Positions 1 through 8,996 of a stretch of 64,000 nucleotides of DNA are shown here, one piece after another; position 1 is the first letter of the stretch, and each line of letters begins with the position of its first letter. The position numbers were made by a program, and so were the translations under genes. Source of the DNA: JAVBQL01 sp031549085 (GTDB lineage Bacteria > Spirochaetota > GWE2-31-10 > MWDO01); contig JAVBQL010000007.1 of the NCBI GenBank assembly GCA_031549085.1, positions 1-64,000 on the forward strand, given 5' to 3'. The notes under the pieces are model-generated. The model made no database searches, was not told where the DNA came from, and saw only the letters and a list, made by a program, of their open reading frames with translations.

Positions 1-1962
1 GTCCATGATGGAGAGACAACAACGGACTGGATGGAACAAGAAAAAGAGAGAGGTATTACAATTACTTCAGCTGCAATCACTTGTCAATGGAAAGAACACA
101 AAATAAACATTATTGATACTCCGGGACACGTTGACTTTACTGTTGAAGTTGAGAGATCACTTAGAGTATTAGATAGTGCTGTTGCAGTTTTCTGTGCTGT
201 TGGCTGTGTTCAGCCTCAATCAGAGACTGTTTGGAGACAAGCAAATAAATATGGCGTACCTAGAATGATCTTTGTTAATAAGATGGATAGAATGGGTGCG
301 AGCTTTAATAAAGTTATTGAGCAAGCGAAAGCTAAGCTTGGAGCAAACGCTGTTGCTATTCAAGTTCCAATTGGAGCAGAAGATCAATTCAAAGGACTTA
401 TCGATCTAATAGAGATGAGAGCTTGTCTCTTTGATGAGGTAGATGGAAAGAAGAGTATTGATAATATGACTATTGTTCCTATACCAGAAGAGTATATGGA
501 TCTTGCAAAAGTTAGCAGAGATCATCTTATTGAGGCACTTGCTGATTTTGATGATAATATAATGGAGAAGTATCTTGCTGGAGAGGAAGTTCTTGTTGCA
601 GAGATAAAGACCGTTTTAAGAAAAGCTGTAATTGAAAATAAGATTTTCCCAGTTTTATGTGGAAGTTCTTTTAAATATAAGGGAGTTCAGACACTACTCG
701 ATGCTGTACTTGATTATATGCCTTCTCCTACTGATATTCCATCTGTTAAGGGAATTGAACCAGTTGATGGAGCAAACGAGGAGAGGTTAACAAGCGATGA
801 TGCTGCATTTAGTGCATTAGCATTTAAGGTTATGACTGACCCATTTGTTGGAAAACTAACATTCTTTAGAGTTTATTCTGGTTCATTAACTGCTGGTTCA
901 AATGTCTATAACTCAACTCAAGATAAGAAAGAGAGGGTTGGACGTTTGCTTCAAATGCAATCAAATAAAAGAAATGAGATAACTGAAGTTTTTGCTGGAG
1001 ATATTGCTGCTGCTGTTGGATTAAAATTTGCAACAACAGGGGACACTCTTTGTGATGAGAAAGATCCTATTATTTTAGAATCTATGGTGTTTCCAGAACC
1101 GGTTATATCGATTGCAATTGAGCCAAAATCTAAGGCTGATAATGATAAGCTTGGTATTGCTTTAGGAAAACTTGCTGAAGAGGATCCTACTTTTAAAGTT
1201 AGCACAAACCATGAGACAGGGCAAACTATTATCTCTGGTATGGGTGAGCTTCATCTTGAAATAATTGTAGATAGATTGAAGAGAGAATTCAAGGTAGAGG
1301 CAAATGTTGGACAGCCTCAAGTTGCCTATCGTGAAACTATCAAAGGAACATTTGAAATCAATCATAAATATGCAAAGCAGAGTGGTGGCCATGGTCAGTA
1401 TGGTCATATCATTGCAAGGTTTGAGCCTAATGCTCCTGGTGCTGGTTTTGCATTTGAAAATAAGGTCGTTGGTGGAAAGATTCCAAAAGAGTATATTCCT
1501 GCTGTAGAGAAAGGAATAAGAGAGGCTATGCAAAATGGAGTCTTGGCAGGTTACCCTGTTGTAGATTTTAGAGTTGTGCTTTTAGATGGAAGCTACCATG
1601 ATGTAGACTCATCTGAAATGTCTTTTAAAATTTGTGCTATTCAAGCTTTTAATGAGGCAACAAAGAAAGCAACTCCAACTCTACTAGAGCCTATAATGGA
1701 TGTAGAGATTAACTCTCCAGATGACTATACTGGAGATATAATTGGAAATATAAATTCTAAGAGAGGAAGAATTGAATCTATGGAGGATTCGAATTCTGAC
1801 AAGGCTATCAAAGCAAAAGTTCCATTGGCAAATATGTTTGGGTATTCTACAACATTAAGATCTATGTCTCAGGGTAGGGCAAACTACACTATGCAATTTG
1901 ATCACTATGAAGAGATGCCAAAAAATATTGCTGATGAAATTATAAAAAAATATACAAGTTAG
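1..1962 (+). CDS. fusA: Elongation factor G, 5'-truncated by the window
   Basis: Translational GTPase that drives ribosomal translocation in the cytoplasm. The reading frame is open from base 1 (VHDGETTTDWMEQEKERG), so about 40 N-terminal residues with the P-loop are missing. Visible G-domain motifs are the switch region RGITIT, G3 DTPGHVDFT and G4 NKMD. Domains II to V follow at normal length, including the domain IV region near GGHGQYGH. It lies 36 bp upstream of tuf, the classical str-operon order, with a strong AAGGAGGA site between the two. Identification is secure; only the start is outside the window. Confidence 0.97.
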   Translation, partial: VHDGETTTDWMEQEKERGITITSAAITCQWKEHKINIIDTPGHVDFTVEVERSLRVLDSAVAVFCAVGCVQPQSETVWRQANKYGVPRMIFVNKMDRMGASFNKVIEQAKAKLGANAVAIQVPIGAEDQFKGLIDLIEMRACLFDEVDGKKSIDNMTIVPIPEEYMDLAKVSRDHLIEALADFDDNIMEKYLAGEEVLVAEIKTVLRKAVIENKIFPVLCGSSFKYKGVQTLLDAVLDYMPSPTDIPSVKGIEPVDGANEERLTSDDAAFSALAFKVMTDPFVGKLTFFRVYSGSLTAGSNVYNSTQDKKERVGRLLQMQSNKRNEITEVFAGDIAAAVGLKFATTGDTLCDEKDPIILESMVFPEPVISIAIEPKSKADNDKLGIALGKLAEEDPTFKVSTNHETGQTIISGMGELHLEIIVDRLKREFKVEANVGQPQVAYRETIKGTFEINHKYAKQSGGHGQYGHIIARFEPNAPGAGFAFENKVVGGKIPKEYIPAVEKGIREAMQNGVLAGYPVVDFRVVLLDGSYHDVDSSEMSFKICAIQAFNEATKKATPTLLEPIMDVEINSPDDYTGDIIGNINSKRGRIESMEDSNSDKAIKAKVPLANMFGYSTTLRSMSQGRANYTMQFDHYEEMPKNIADEIIKKYTS

Positions 1963-1998
1963 TATGCCTATTATTTTTTAAGGAGGATTATAGAAAAA

Positions 1999-3189
1999 AT
2001 GGCAAAAGAAACTTATAACAGAGATAAACCCCATATTAACGTTGGAACAATTGGTCACGTTGATCATGGAAAAACAACACTAACAGCTGCTCTTACAAAC
2101 TATTGTGCTTTAAAGATGGGAAGTAAGGCAATGAGTTATGCGGATATTGATAATGCCCCAGAAGAAAGAAAGAGAGGTATTACAATAAATACTAGACACG
2201 TTGAGTATCAGACGCCAAACAGACACTATGCTCACGTTGATTGTCCGGGTCACGCCGACTACATCAAAAACATGATTACTGGTGCTGCCCAAATGGATGG
2301 TGCTATATTAGTAGTTTCTGGTAACGATGGTGCTATGCCTCAAACAAGAGAGCATATTCTTTTGGCTCGTCAGGTGGAAGTTCCATATATCGTAGTTTTT
2401 ATGAATAAGTGTGATATGGTTGATGATCCTGAGTTGTTAGATTTAGTAGAGATGGATATTAGAGATCTATTGAAACAATATGAGTTCCCAGGAGATGATA
2501 TTCCTGTTATTAGAGGTTCTGCTAAATTAGCTTTGGAGAATCCTAATGATCCTACTAAAACTAAATGTATACAAGATCTACTAGATGCTCTTGATACATA
2601 TATTCCACTACCAGAGAGAAGTGAAGATCTTGCTTTCTTGATGCCAGTAGAGGACGTATTCTCTATCGAAGGTAGAGGTACAGTTGCTACAGGAAGAATT
2701 GAGAGAGGAACTATTCTTATAAACACTGAAGTTGAGATTGTTGGAATTAGGCCTACTAAAAAAACTACAGTAACCGGTGTTGAGATGTTTAACAAAACAT
2801 TGGATAAAGGTATCGCTGGGGACAACGTTGGTCTACTTTTAAGAGGTATTGATAAGAAGGCTATTGAGAGAGGACAAGTTATTGCAAAAATTGGAAGTAT
2901 AACTCCTCATAAGAAATTCAAGGCTACTACCTATATTCTTACAAAAGAAGAGGGAGGAAGACACACAGCTTTCTTTGAAGGTTATAGACCACAATTCTTC
3001 TTTAGAACAACTGATGTTACAGGGGCAGTAAAACTTCCTGCGGGAGTTGAGATGGTTATGCCAGGGGATACGGTTACACTTGAGTGTGAATTAATCACTA
3101 CTATAGCAATGGAGAAAAACTTAAGATTTGCTATTAGAGAGGGTGGAAGAACTGTAGGTGCTGGATCAGTACTTGATATTATAGAATAA
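1999..3189 (+). CDS. tuf: Elongation factor Tu
   Basis: GTPase that delivers aminoacyl-tRNA to the ribosome. It has 396 residues, the normal length, with G1 GHVDHGKTT, G3 DCPGHAD, G4 NKCD and the RGITINTRH switch region. Domain III carries the usual GGRHTAFFEGYRPQFFFRTTDVTG-type region. The start follows an AAGGAGGA ribosome-binding site. The switch region reads IDNAPEERKRGITINTRHVEY, close to the Treponema/Borrelia form, which is the main taxonomic hint in the window. It is probably co-transcribed with fusA and ends at a hairpin terminator directly downstream. Confidence 0.98.
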   Translation: MAKETYNRDKPHINVGTIGHVDHGKTTLTAALTNYCALKMGSKAMSYADIDNAPEERKRGITINTRHVEYQTPNRHYAHVDCPGHADYIKNMITGAAQMDGAILVVSGNDGAMPQTREHILLARQVEVPYIVVFMNKCDMVDDPELLDLVEMDIRDLLKQYEFPGDDIPVIRGSAKLALENPNDPTKTKCIQDLLDALDTYIPLPERSEDLAFLMPVEDVFSIEGRGTVATGRIERGTILINTEVEIVGIRPTKKTTVTGVEMFNKTLDKGIAGDNVGLLLRGIDKKAIERGQVIAKIGSITPHKKFKATTYILTKEEGGRHTAFFEGYRPQFFFRTTDVTGAVKLPAGVEMVMPGDTVTLECELITTIAMEKNLRFAIREGGRTVGAGSVLDIIE

Positions 3190-3198
3190 ATTTTATGA

Positions 3199-3240
3199 TT
3201 AAACCCTTTTTTGAATATCAACAAAGGGTTTAATTCTTTT
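3199..3240 (+). terminator. Intrinsic terminator after tuf
   Basis: An 11-bp perfect stem (TTAAACCCTTT, 3199-3209, with AAAGGGTTTAA, 3223-3233) is followed by a T-rich tail. It separates the fusA-tuf unit from the S10 operon. Confidence 0.85.
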
Positions 3241-3433
3241 ATAGAGTAAGTTTTTAAGAAAAGGGAAACCACTAATTTTCAAATATATGTTATGTTTCCT
3301 ATTTTCATTGGCTTGGCTAGCAATTGAGTTAGCTGGGTCAATAGAGGGTTGATAATAACCTTTATTTTAAGTGAGGATATAAATGTATCCTCTTACTGTT
3401 TTTAACTATTTTTTGTGTTAAAAGAAAAAAGAA
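3241..3433 (+). other. Intergenic stretch with two possible RNA hairpins
   Basis: No recognised gene lies here. Two potential hairpins can be read: GGCTAGC/GTTAGCT near 3310-3335 (with G-U pairs) and GAGGATA/TATCCTC near 3374-3395, the second followed by T-rich sequence. A 21-codon ATG frame begins near 3287 but has no visible ribosome-binding site and no recognisable product. A small RNA, or an attenuator of some upstream transcript, is possible. No tRNA could be read here. Confidence 0.35.
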
Positions 3434-3462
3434 TTGACTTTTTTTTATATTTTTGATATAAA
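3434..3462 (+). promoter_or_regulatory. Sigma70-type promoter of the S10 operon
   Basis: TTGACT (3434-3439), a 17-bp T-rich spacer and TATAAA (3457-3462) form a near-consensus housekeeping promoter about 48 bp before the rpsJ start. It would drive the whole ribosomal superoperon to the terminator at 17.47 kb. Confidence 0.8.
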
Positions 3463-3509
3463 ATCGTCATTAATCATTTTATCTTTATTTTTAAAGGATA
3501 CTGTTTGTT

Positions 3510-3818
3510 ATGGATAAGATTAGAGTTAGATTAAGAGGTTATGATATTGAGTTAGTTGATCAATCGGCAAAGTCTATTGTTAGTTCTGTAAAGAAGACTG
3601 GAGCAAAATTATCTGGTCCTATTCCATTGCCAACTGATGTAAATAAATATACTGTTTTACGATCTGTACATGTTAACATTAAATCAAGAGAACAATTCGA
3701 GATGAGAGTTCATAAAAGATTGATCTATATAGAGCCAGTTGAGGGGACACTGGATTCTATGATGAAGCTGGAACTTGCTGCTGGTGTTGACGTTGATATA
3801 AAACAAATTAAAGGATAG
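3510..3818 (+). CDS. rpsJ: 30S ribosomal protein S10
   Basis: S10 (NusE) is a small-subunit head protein that also takes part in transcription antitermination. The 102 residues have the family's normal length, with the IRVRLRGYDIELVDQSAK opening and the IPLPT loop. It is the first gene of the S10 operon, with an AAAGGA site upstream and only 4 bp before rplC. Confidence 0.97.
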   Translation: MDKIRVRLRGYDIELVDQSAKSIVSSVKKTGAKLSGPIPLPTDVNKYTVLRSVHVNIKSREQFEMRVHKRLIYIEPVEGTLDSMMKLELAAGVDVDIKQIKG

Positions 3819-3822
3819 TGTT

Positions 3823-4452
3823 ATGGTAGGATTAATAGGGGAAAAAATTGGAATGACACAGTTCTTTTTAGAGAATGGGAACGTTGTGCCTGTGTCAATT
3901 ATTAAAATAGATGATAATCTTATAGTAGAGAAGAAAACTTTAGATAGAGATGGATATGACTCTTTAGTTTTAGGATACAAAGATGTATCTGAAAAAAGAT
4001 TGAATTCTCCTGAAAAAGGTTTTTTTGCAAAAAATAATGTAACACCAAAAAAACACCTAAAAGAGTTTAGAATTTCTGAAAAAGATGAACATAAAACAGG
4101 TGAAGAGCTTACTTTGGAGAGCCTTAAAGATGTTAAGTTTATTGACATAACAGGTGTTTCAAAAGGAAAGGGTTTTCAAGGTGTTGTAAAAAGATATGGA
4201 TTTGGTGGTGGTAGAAAAACACATGGTTCTAAATTTCATAGAGAGCCGGGTGGTACTGGGCAAAATACATATCCTGGTCGCTGTTTTAAAAATAGAAAGA
4301 TGCCGGGAAGAATGGGACGTGAAAATGTTACTGTTCAAAACTTGGTTATTATGAAGATTGATAATCTTAATAAAGTTATTTTTGTAAAAGGTGCTGTTCC
4401 TGGTAAGAATAATGGCATTGTTTATATAAAAAAATCTGTTAAAAAAGGATAG
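3823..4452 (+). CDS. rplC: 50S ribosomal protein L3
   Basis: L3 is an early-assembly 23S rRNA binding protein near the peptidyl transferase centre. The 209 residues include the MVGLIGEKIGMTQ N-terminus and the central extended loop with RKTHGSKFHREPGGTGQ and PGRMG. The gene is packed between rpsJ and rplD with spacers of 3 to 4 bp. Confidence 0.97.
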   Translation: MVGLIGEKIGMTQFFLENGNVVPVSIIKIDDNLIVEKKTLDRDGYDSLVLGYKDVSEKRLNSPEKGFFAKNNVTPKKHLKEFRISEKDEHKTGEELTLESLKDVKFIDITGVSKGKGFQGVVKRYGFGGGRKTHGSKFHREPGGTGQNTYPGRCFKNRKMPGRMGRENVTVQNLVIMKIDNLNKVIFVKGAVPGKNNGIVYIKKSVKKG

Positions 4453-4455
4453 AAT

Positions 4456-5100
4456 ATGAAATTGAAAGTCTACGATCTAACAGGGCAGATTAAAAAAGAT
4501 ATAGAAGTAAGCGATGACTTTTTTGGTATAGAGCCTAATAGATATGCAATATATGAAGTTATTAAAAATGAGTTGGCAAATGCAAGGCAGGGAACATCTT
4601 CTGTAAAGACAAGAGGAGAGGTGAAAGGTTCATCTACAAAACCTTGGAAGCAGAAAGGTACAGGTCGTGCAAGAGTTGGAACGAAAAGAAATCCTATTTG
4701 GCGTCATGGTGGAGTCGCTTTTGGTCCAAAACCGAGAGATTTCTCCTACTCTGTTCCAAAAAAAGTGAAGGCTTTGGCTTATAAATCTATCTTCTCATAT
4801 AAGAACATAAAAAATGAACTTATGGTTATTGAAGATTTTAATGTTGATTCTGGAAAAACTAAAGATTTCCTTAATATAACAAAATCAGTTCTAACTAAAG
4901 ATAAGACAAGTTTTATATTAACTGATAAAGATACTCTATTAAAAAGAGCATCTAAGAACCTTCCTTGGGTTGTTCATTTAACCTACTCTAGACTTAATAT
5001 GCATGATCTATTTTATTCAAAAAAGATATTGATAACAGAGTCTGCTGTTATGGGTTTGAATGATATGTTTTTAAAAACTAAAAAAGCAGTTGAGAAATAG
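4456..5100 (+). CDS. rplD: 50S ribosomal protein L4
   Basis: L4 binds 23S rRNA and lines the exit tunnel. Its loop is seen as RGEVKGSSTKPWKQKGTGRAR and the following WRHGGVAFGP. At 214 residues it has normal length. In gamma-proteobacteria L4 represses its own operon, but no matching leader can be seen here. Confidence 0.96.
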   Translation: MKLKVYDLTGQIKKDIEVSDDFFGIEPNRYAIYEVIKNELANARQGTSSVKTRGEVKGSSTKPWKQKGTGRARVGTKRNPIWRHGGVAFGPKPRDFSYSVPKKVKALAYKSIFSYKNIKNELMVIEDFNVDSGKTKDFLNITKSVLTKDKTSFILTDKDTLLKRASKNLPWVVHLTYSRLNMHDLFYSKKILITESAVMGLNDMFLKTKKAVEK

Positions 5101-5110
5101 GAGTTGAGTG

Positions 5111-5398
5111 ATGATAGCGGAGACGGTTATAATTAGACCATATGTTACTGAAAAAACTACTCATTTAAGAGAAAAGTTTAACAAGTATACTTTTGTTGTC
5201 TCTAAAGATGCAGATAAAATATCTATTGAGAGAACAGTAAAAGCTATGTTTAATGTTGTTCCTCTTAAGATCAATGTAGTTAATGTAAGAGGAAAATTAA
5301 AGAGACAAAGATATAAGTATGGATATACATCAACTTTCAAAAAATGTGTTTTAACATTAAAGAAAGGTGACAAGATTCCAATTTTTGAAGGTGTTTAA
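5111..5398 (+). CDS. rplW: 50S ribosomal protein L23
   Basis: L23 forms the docking site at the tunnel exit for SRP and trigger factor. The protein begins MIAETVIIRPYVTEKTT, with the typical VRGKLKRQ and basic loop. A GTG at 5108 is in frame directly before the ATG at 5111. The ATG is preferred because AGGAG at 5099-5103 then sits 7 bp upstream. Confidence 0.93.
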   Translation: MIAETVIIRPYVTEKTTHLREKFNKYTFVVSKDADKISIERTVKAMFNVVPLKINVVNVRGKLKRQRYKYGYTSTFKKCVLTLKKGDKIPIFEGV

Positions 5399-5418
5399 GG
5401 TTAAGGAGAGGTAGAGAG

Positions 5419-6246
5419 ATGGCTGTAAAGAGATATAAAGCGATAACACCGGGTCTTAGAAATCTAGTAACTATAGATAATAGTGAGCTTTCCGAGAACA
5501 ATCCTTTGAAGAGCTTAACTTCTGGTAAGAGAAAAGCAAACGGAAGATCGAGAAATGGTCGTATTACTGTAAGACATTTAGGTGGCGGACACAAGAGAAA
5601 ATTTAGGATTATAGATTTTAAGAGAGATAAACACGGAATTGAGGCGAGAGTTGCTTCAATTGAGTATGATCCAAACAGAAGTGCAAATATTGCTCTTCTC
5701 TTCTATAAAGATGGAGAGAAAAGATACATAATTGCTCCTAATGGATTGAAAGTAGATGCTATTGTTCTTTCTGCAGAGGAGACAAAAATTGAGATAGGCA
5801 ACTGCATGAAATTAAAAAATATCCCTATTGGAACGATTGTTCATGCAATAGAGATGGAGGTTGGTCGCGGAGCTCAAATTGCAAGATCTGCTGGAACATT
5901 TGCACAGATAAGTGGTTTTGAGAATGGAAAAGCGATCATGAAGATGCCTTCAGGCGAATTGAGATATATAAACGAAGAGTGCTTCGCAACTATTGGCCAA
6001 ACAAGTAATCTCGATTATAATCAAAGAATATTGGGAAAAGCTGGAAGGGCTAGATGGCTTGGAAATAGACCTCATGTTAGAGGTGCTGCAATGAACCCTA
6101 TCGATCACCCTCATGGTGGTGGTGAAGGAAAGACTAAAGGTGGTAGACACCCTGTTAGTCCATGGGGACTTCCTACAAAAGGATATAAAACAAGAAACAA
6201 GAGAAAAACATCTTCTAGTCAAATAATAAGAAGAAGGAAAAAATAG
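5419..6246 (+). CDS. rplB: 50S ribosomal protein L2
   Basis: L2 is a primary 23S rRNA binding protein needed for subunit association and peptidyl transfer. The 275 residues carry the hallmark GGGHKRKFR, the conserved histidine-containing stretch MNPIDHPHGGGEG, and the basic C-terminus TRNKRKTSS. It is preceded by AAGGAGAGG. Confidence 0.98.
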   Translation: MAVKRYKAITPGLRNLVTIDNSELSENNPLKSLTSGKRKANGRSRNGRITVRHLGGGHKRKFRIIDFKRDKHGIEARVASIEYDPNRSANIALLFYKDGEKRYIIAPNGLKVDAIVLSAEETKIEIGNCMKLKNIPIGTIVHAIEMEVGRGAQIARSAGTFAQISGFENGKAIMKMPSGELRYINEECFATIGQTSNLDYNQRILGKAGRARWLGNRPHVRGAAMNPIDHPHGGGEGKTKGGRHPVSPWGLPTKGYKTRNKRKTSSSQIIRRRKK

Positions 6247-6259
6247 AGGGGAATAAACA

Positions 6260-6538
6260 ATGTCAAGAAGTGTAAAGAAAGGTCCTTTTATAGACAAACA
6301 TTTATATAAAAAGGTTCTTGAGGCAAAGGATACTGGTGTTAAAAAGCCTATAAAAACTTGGTCGAGAAGATCTACTATTTTTCCTGAAATGGTTGGGCTA
6401 ACTTTGAATGTTTATAATGGTAAAAAATTTATTCCAGTTATGGTTACAGAAAATTTAGTTGGTCATAAACTTGGTGAGTTTTCTCCAACTCGTAATTTTA
6501 GAGGTCATTCTGGTTCAGAGAAAAAGGGAAAGGGTTAG
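6260..6538 (+). CDS. rpsS: 30S ribosomal protein S19
   Basis: S19 is a head protein of the small subunit that binds 16S rRNA with S13. It has 92 residues with SRSVKKGPFID, WSRRSTI and the GHKLGEFSPTR C-terminal motif. The start follows AGGGGA, and the stop lies 3 bp before rplV. Confidence 0.97.
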   Translation: MSRSVKKGPFIDKHLYKKVLEAKDTGVKKPIKTWSRRSTIFPEMVGLTLNVYNGKKFIPVMVTENLVGHKLGEFSPTRNFRGHSGSEKKGKG

Positions 6539-6541
6539 AGT

Positions 6542-6877
6542 ATGGTTGCTAAAGCAGTTGGAAAGTTTATTAGAATCTCACCATACAAGGTAAGAAGAAT
6601 AGCTAATGAGATTAGAGGAAAGAAAGTAGTTGAAGTTGAGTCATATCTAAAAGTTATGACAAATAAGGGTGCTTTGGCTATAAAAAAAGTTGTCCACTCA
6701 GCTAGAACAAACTTCTTGATGAGAGAGGCTGTGAATGAGGAAGATTTGATTGTATCAAAAATTCTTATTGAGGGCGGTCCTATGTACAAGAGAATGCATG
6801 CTGCTTCCAGAGGAAGAGGTGCTAGGATATTAAAAAGAACTTGTCATATCGTTGTTGAAGTTGATGTAAAGAAATAG
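6542..6877 (+). CDS. rplV: 50S ribosomal protein L22
   Basis: L22 binds 23S rRNA and extends a hairpin into the exit tunnel. The 111 residues include ISPYKVRRIANEIRGK and the tunnel hairpin with MHAASRGRGARILKRT, where macrolide-resistance changes occur in other bacteria. It is tightly packed between rpsS and rpsC. Confidence 0.96.
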   Translation: MVAKAVGKFIRISPYKVRRIANEIRGKKVVEVESYLKVMTNKGALAIKKVVHSARTNFLMREAVNEEDLIVSKILIEGGPMYKRMHAASRGRGARILKRTCHIVVEVDVKK

Positions 6878-6892
6878 GAAGGGAGCATATCT

Positions 6893-7639
6893 ATGGGACA
6901 AAAAGTTAATCCAGTTGGATTTAGATTGGGAGTAATTAAGAGCTGGGATTCTGTTTGGTTTGTTGATAAAAAGAACTATGCAAAAGTTTTACATGAAGAT
7001 CTTAAAATTAGAAACTTCATTTTAAATTATAATTTTGGTGTAGAGGAGAGCGGTACAAGCAGAAAAAAACTATCACCTGCTGAAATTTCTAAAGTTGAAA
7101 TCTTTAGAAAGCCAGATAGATTAACAGTTATCATAAGCTCTTCAAGACCCGGTATAATTATTGGTGTTAATGGAGAGAGTATCTCAAAGTTAACTAAAAA
7201 AATATCAAAATTAACAACATCTAAAGTTGAGATTAAGATAAAAGAGGTGAAGAAAGCTGAAGTTAATGCTCAGTTGATTGCAAACAATGTTGCTAGACAA
7301 TTGATGAACAGAGGTTCATTTAGAAAAGTAATGAAAAAAGCTATGACTGATGCTAGAAAGTCTGGACTTAGTGGTATTAAGATCTCTTGTTCTGGAAGAT
7401 TGGGTGGTGCAGATATGGCTCGTACAGAGTGGTATAGAGATGGTAGAATCCCTCTACATACTCTACGTGCTGATATAGAGTATGGCACATCTACTGCTTA
7501 CACTACATATGGTACTACTGGTGTGAAGGTTTGGACATTCAGCAGAGAGATATTAAAGAGAAACTTGAAAGAGGATGCGGGACAAGTAGTTAAAAAAGCT
7601 CCTCCTAAAAAAACGGCAGCAAAAAAAACTGAAGAGTAG
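6893..7639 (+). CDS. rpsC: 30S ribosomal protein S3
   Basis: S3 forms part of the mRNA entry channel of the small subunit. The MGQKVNPVGFRLG start and a KH domain with SSRPGIIIGVNGESI are visible, followed by the C-terminal SGRLGGADMARTEWYRDG region. At 248 residues it is slightly long because of a lysine/alanine-rich tail (KKAPPKKTAAKKTEE). Confidence 0.97.
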   Translation: MGQKVNPVGFRLGVIKSWDSVWFVDKKNYAKVLHEDLKIRNFILNYNFGVEESGTSRKKLSPAEISKVEIFRKPDRLTVIISSSRPGIIIGVNGESISKLTKKISKLTTSKVEIKIKEVKKAEVNAQLIANNVARQLMNRGSFRKVMKKAMTDARKSGLSGIKISCSGRLGGADMARTEWYRDGRIPLHTLRADIEYGTSTAYTTYGTTGVKVWTFSREILKRNLKEDAGQVVKKAPPKKTAAKKTEE

Positions 7640-7650
7640 GGAGTATTACT

Positions 7651-8064
7651 ATGTTAATGCCAAAGAGAACTAAATATAGAAAAGGTCAAAGATGGAATTT
7701 TGATGGTGTTGAGGCAAGAGGCAACAAGGTCACTTTTGGTGACTTTGGCCTTATGGCTTTAGAACCAAAACTTATTACAGCTAGACAAATTGAGGCAACA
7801 AGAAAGATCTTTAGTAGAGTATTAAAAAAGGTTGGAAAGGTGTGGATTACAGTTTTTCCTGATGTTCCATATACTAAAAAACCGGCAGAAACAAGAATGG
7901 GAAATGGTAAAGGAAACCTTGAGTACTATGTTGCAAAGGTAAGACCTGGTAAAATTCTATTTGAAGTATCTGGAATTGCTGAAGAGCAAGCAAAAGAGCT
8001 CTTTTGGCAAGCTGGTCAAAAGCTTCCAATAGCAACAAAGATGGTAAAAAGAGAGACCTTATAG
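7651..8064 (+). CDS. rplP: 50S ribosomal protein L16
   Basis: L16 organises the A-site region of 23S rRNA. The 137 residues have the MLMPKRTKYRKGQRW opening, the RQIEATRK stretch, and the conserved MGNGKGNLEYYVAKV loop. The ATG at 7651 is preferred over the in-frame ATG two codons later because MLMPKR is the family start and GGGAG lies upstream. Confidence 0.97.
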   Translation: MLMPKRTKYRKGQRWNFDGVEARGNKVTFGDFGLMALEPKLITARQIEATRKIFSRVLKKVGKVWITVFPDVPYTKKPAETRMGNGKGNLEYYVAKVRPGKILFEVSGIAEEQAKELFWQAGQKLPIATKMVKRETL

Positions 8065-8094
8065 TTAAGGCTTATAATAAAGGGAGAGCTTATA

Positions 8095-8310
8095 ATGAAG
8101 GCAAAAGAACTGAAAGATAAAACTAGAGAAGAGCTTGTTTTTGAGAGAGATAAACTTACTAAGGCTCTATCTGATTTGAGAACTAAAAAGGTTGTTAGTA
8201 TTGTTGAAAATCCAGCAAGTTTTTCTTTAACGAAAAAAAATATTGCAAGAATCAATACTATTTTACATATGAGAGATCTTGATAAAATTAAGAAAGATTT
8301 GCTTAAATAG
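8095..8310 (+). CDS. rpmC: 50S ribosomal protein L29
   Basis: L29 is a small two-helix protein next to L23 at the tunnel exit. The 71 residues have MKAKELKDKTREEL at the start and the conserved NIARINTI segment near the end. It is slightly longer than the usual 60-70. An AAGGGAGAG site precedes it. Confidence 0.95.
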   Translation: MKAKELKDKTREELVFERDKLTKALSDLRTKKVVSIVENPASFSLTKKNIARINTILHMRDLDKIKKDLLK

Positions 8311-8326
8311 AGGAGACATAAGAAAA

Positions 8327-8575
8327 GTGGAAAAAATAATTAAGACAATGAGTGGTATTGTTGTAAGCGATAAGATGGATAAGACTATTGTTGTTCGTGT
8401 AGAGTATAAGATGATGCATCCTCTCTATAAAAAATATGTTAAGAAATCTAAAAAATTCAAAGCTCATGATGAAAACAATCAATATAAAATTGGAGATAAA
8501 GTTACAATCCAAAGTTCTAGACCTATAAGTAAAGACAAAACGTGGATTGTAGTTGATGCAGCAACATCTAAATAG
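8327..8575 (+). CDS. rpsQ: 30S ribosomal protein S17
   Basis: S17 is an OB-fold primary 16S rRNA binder. The core GIVVSDKMDKTIVVRVE, HPLYKKYVKKSKKFKAHDE and IGDKVTI is intact. The frame is open back to 8279, but that would overlap rpmC and lacks a site. GTG at 8327, with AGGAG at 8311-8315, gives an 82-residue protein of normal length. An ATG at 8348 is the alternative start. Confidence 0.93.
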   Translation: MEKIIKTMSGIVVSDKMDKTIVVRVEYKMMHPLYKKYVKKSKKFKAHDENNQYKIGDKVTIQSSRPISKDKTWIVVDAATSK

Positions 8576-8606
8576 ATGTTTTACAAATCTTAGTTGGAGG
8601 ATTGAA

Positions 8607-8975
8607 ATGATTCAGCAGGAATCGTTACTAAAAGTAGCCGATAATAGTGGTGCTAAAGTAGTTAAGTGTATAAAAGTTTTAGGTGGCTCAAAGAGAAGAT
8701 ATGCCTCTATTGGGGATGTTATTGTTGTATCAGTTAGAGAAGCTTTGCCTAATGCTGCTATAAAGAAGGGACAAAAGCTAAAGGGCGTTATTGTTAGAAT
8801 AAAGAAAGATTTTATGAGGCCTGATGGTTCTTGGATAAAATTTGATGATAATGCTATTGTTATTATAGATGCTAATAATAATCCAAAAGGTACGAGAGTT
8901 TTTGGACCTGTAGCAAGAGAGCTTAGAGATAAAGATTATATGAAAATTGTATCTTTAGCTCCAGAAGTGCTGTAA
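8607..8975 (+). CDS. rplN: 50S ribosomal protein L14
   Basis: L14 lies at the subunit interface and binds the silencing factor RsfS. The start at 8607 (MIQQESLLKVADNSGAK) gives 122 residues, the invariant family length. The frame extends upstream to 8553 but would overlap rpsQ. GGAGG at 8596-8600 supports the ATG. GVIVRIKKDFMRPDGS and GTRVFGPVARELR are typical. Confidence 0.97.
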   Translation: MIQQESLLKVADNSGAKVVKCIKVLGGSKRRYASIGDVIVVSVREALPNAAIKKGQKLKGVIVRIKKDFMRPDGSWIKFDDNAIVIIDANNNPKGTRVFGPVARELRDKDYMKIVSLAPEVL

Positions 8976-8996
8976 TATATTTAAGAGGGAACTAGT

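Noticed and set aside
3241..3433. tRNA gene after tuf
   Set aside because: Classic bacterial order tuf-tRNA was checked, but no T-loop (GTTCGA) or acceptor pairing was found.
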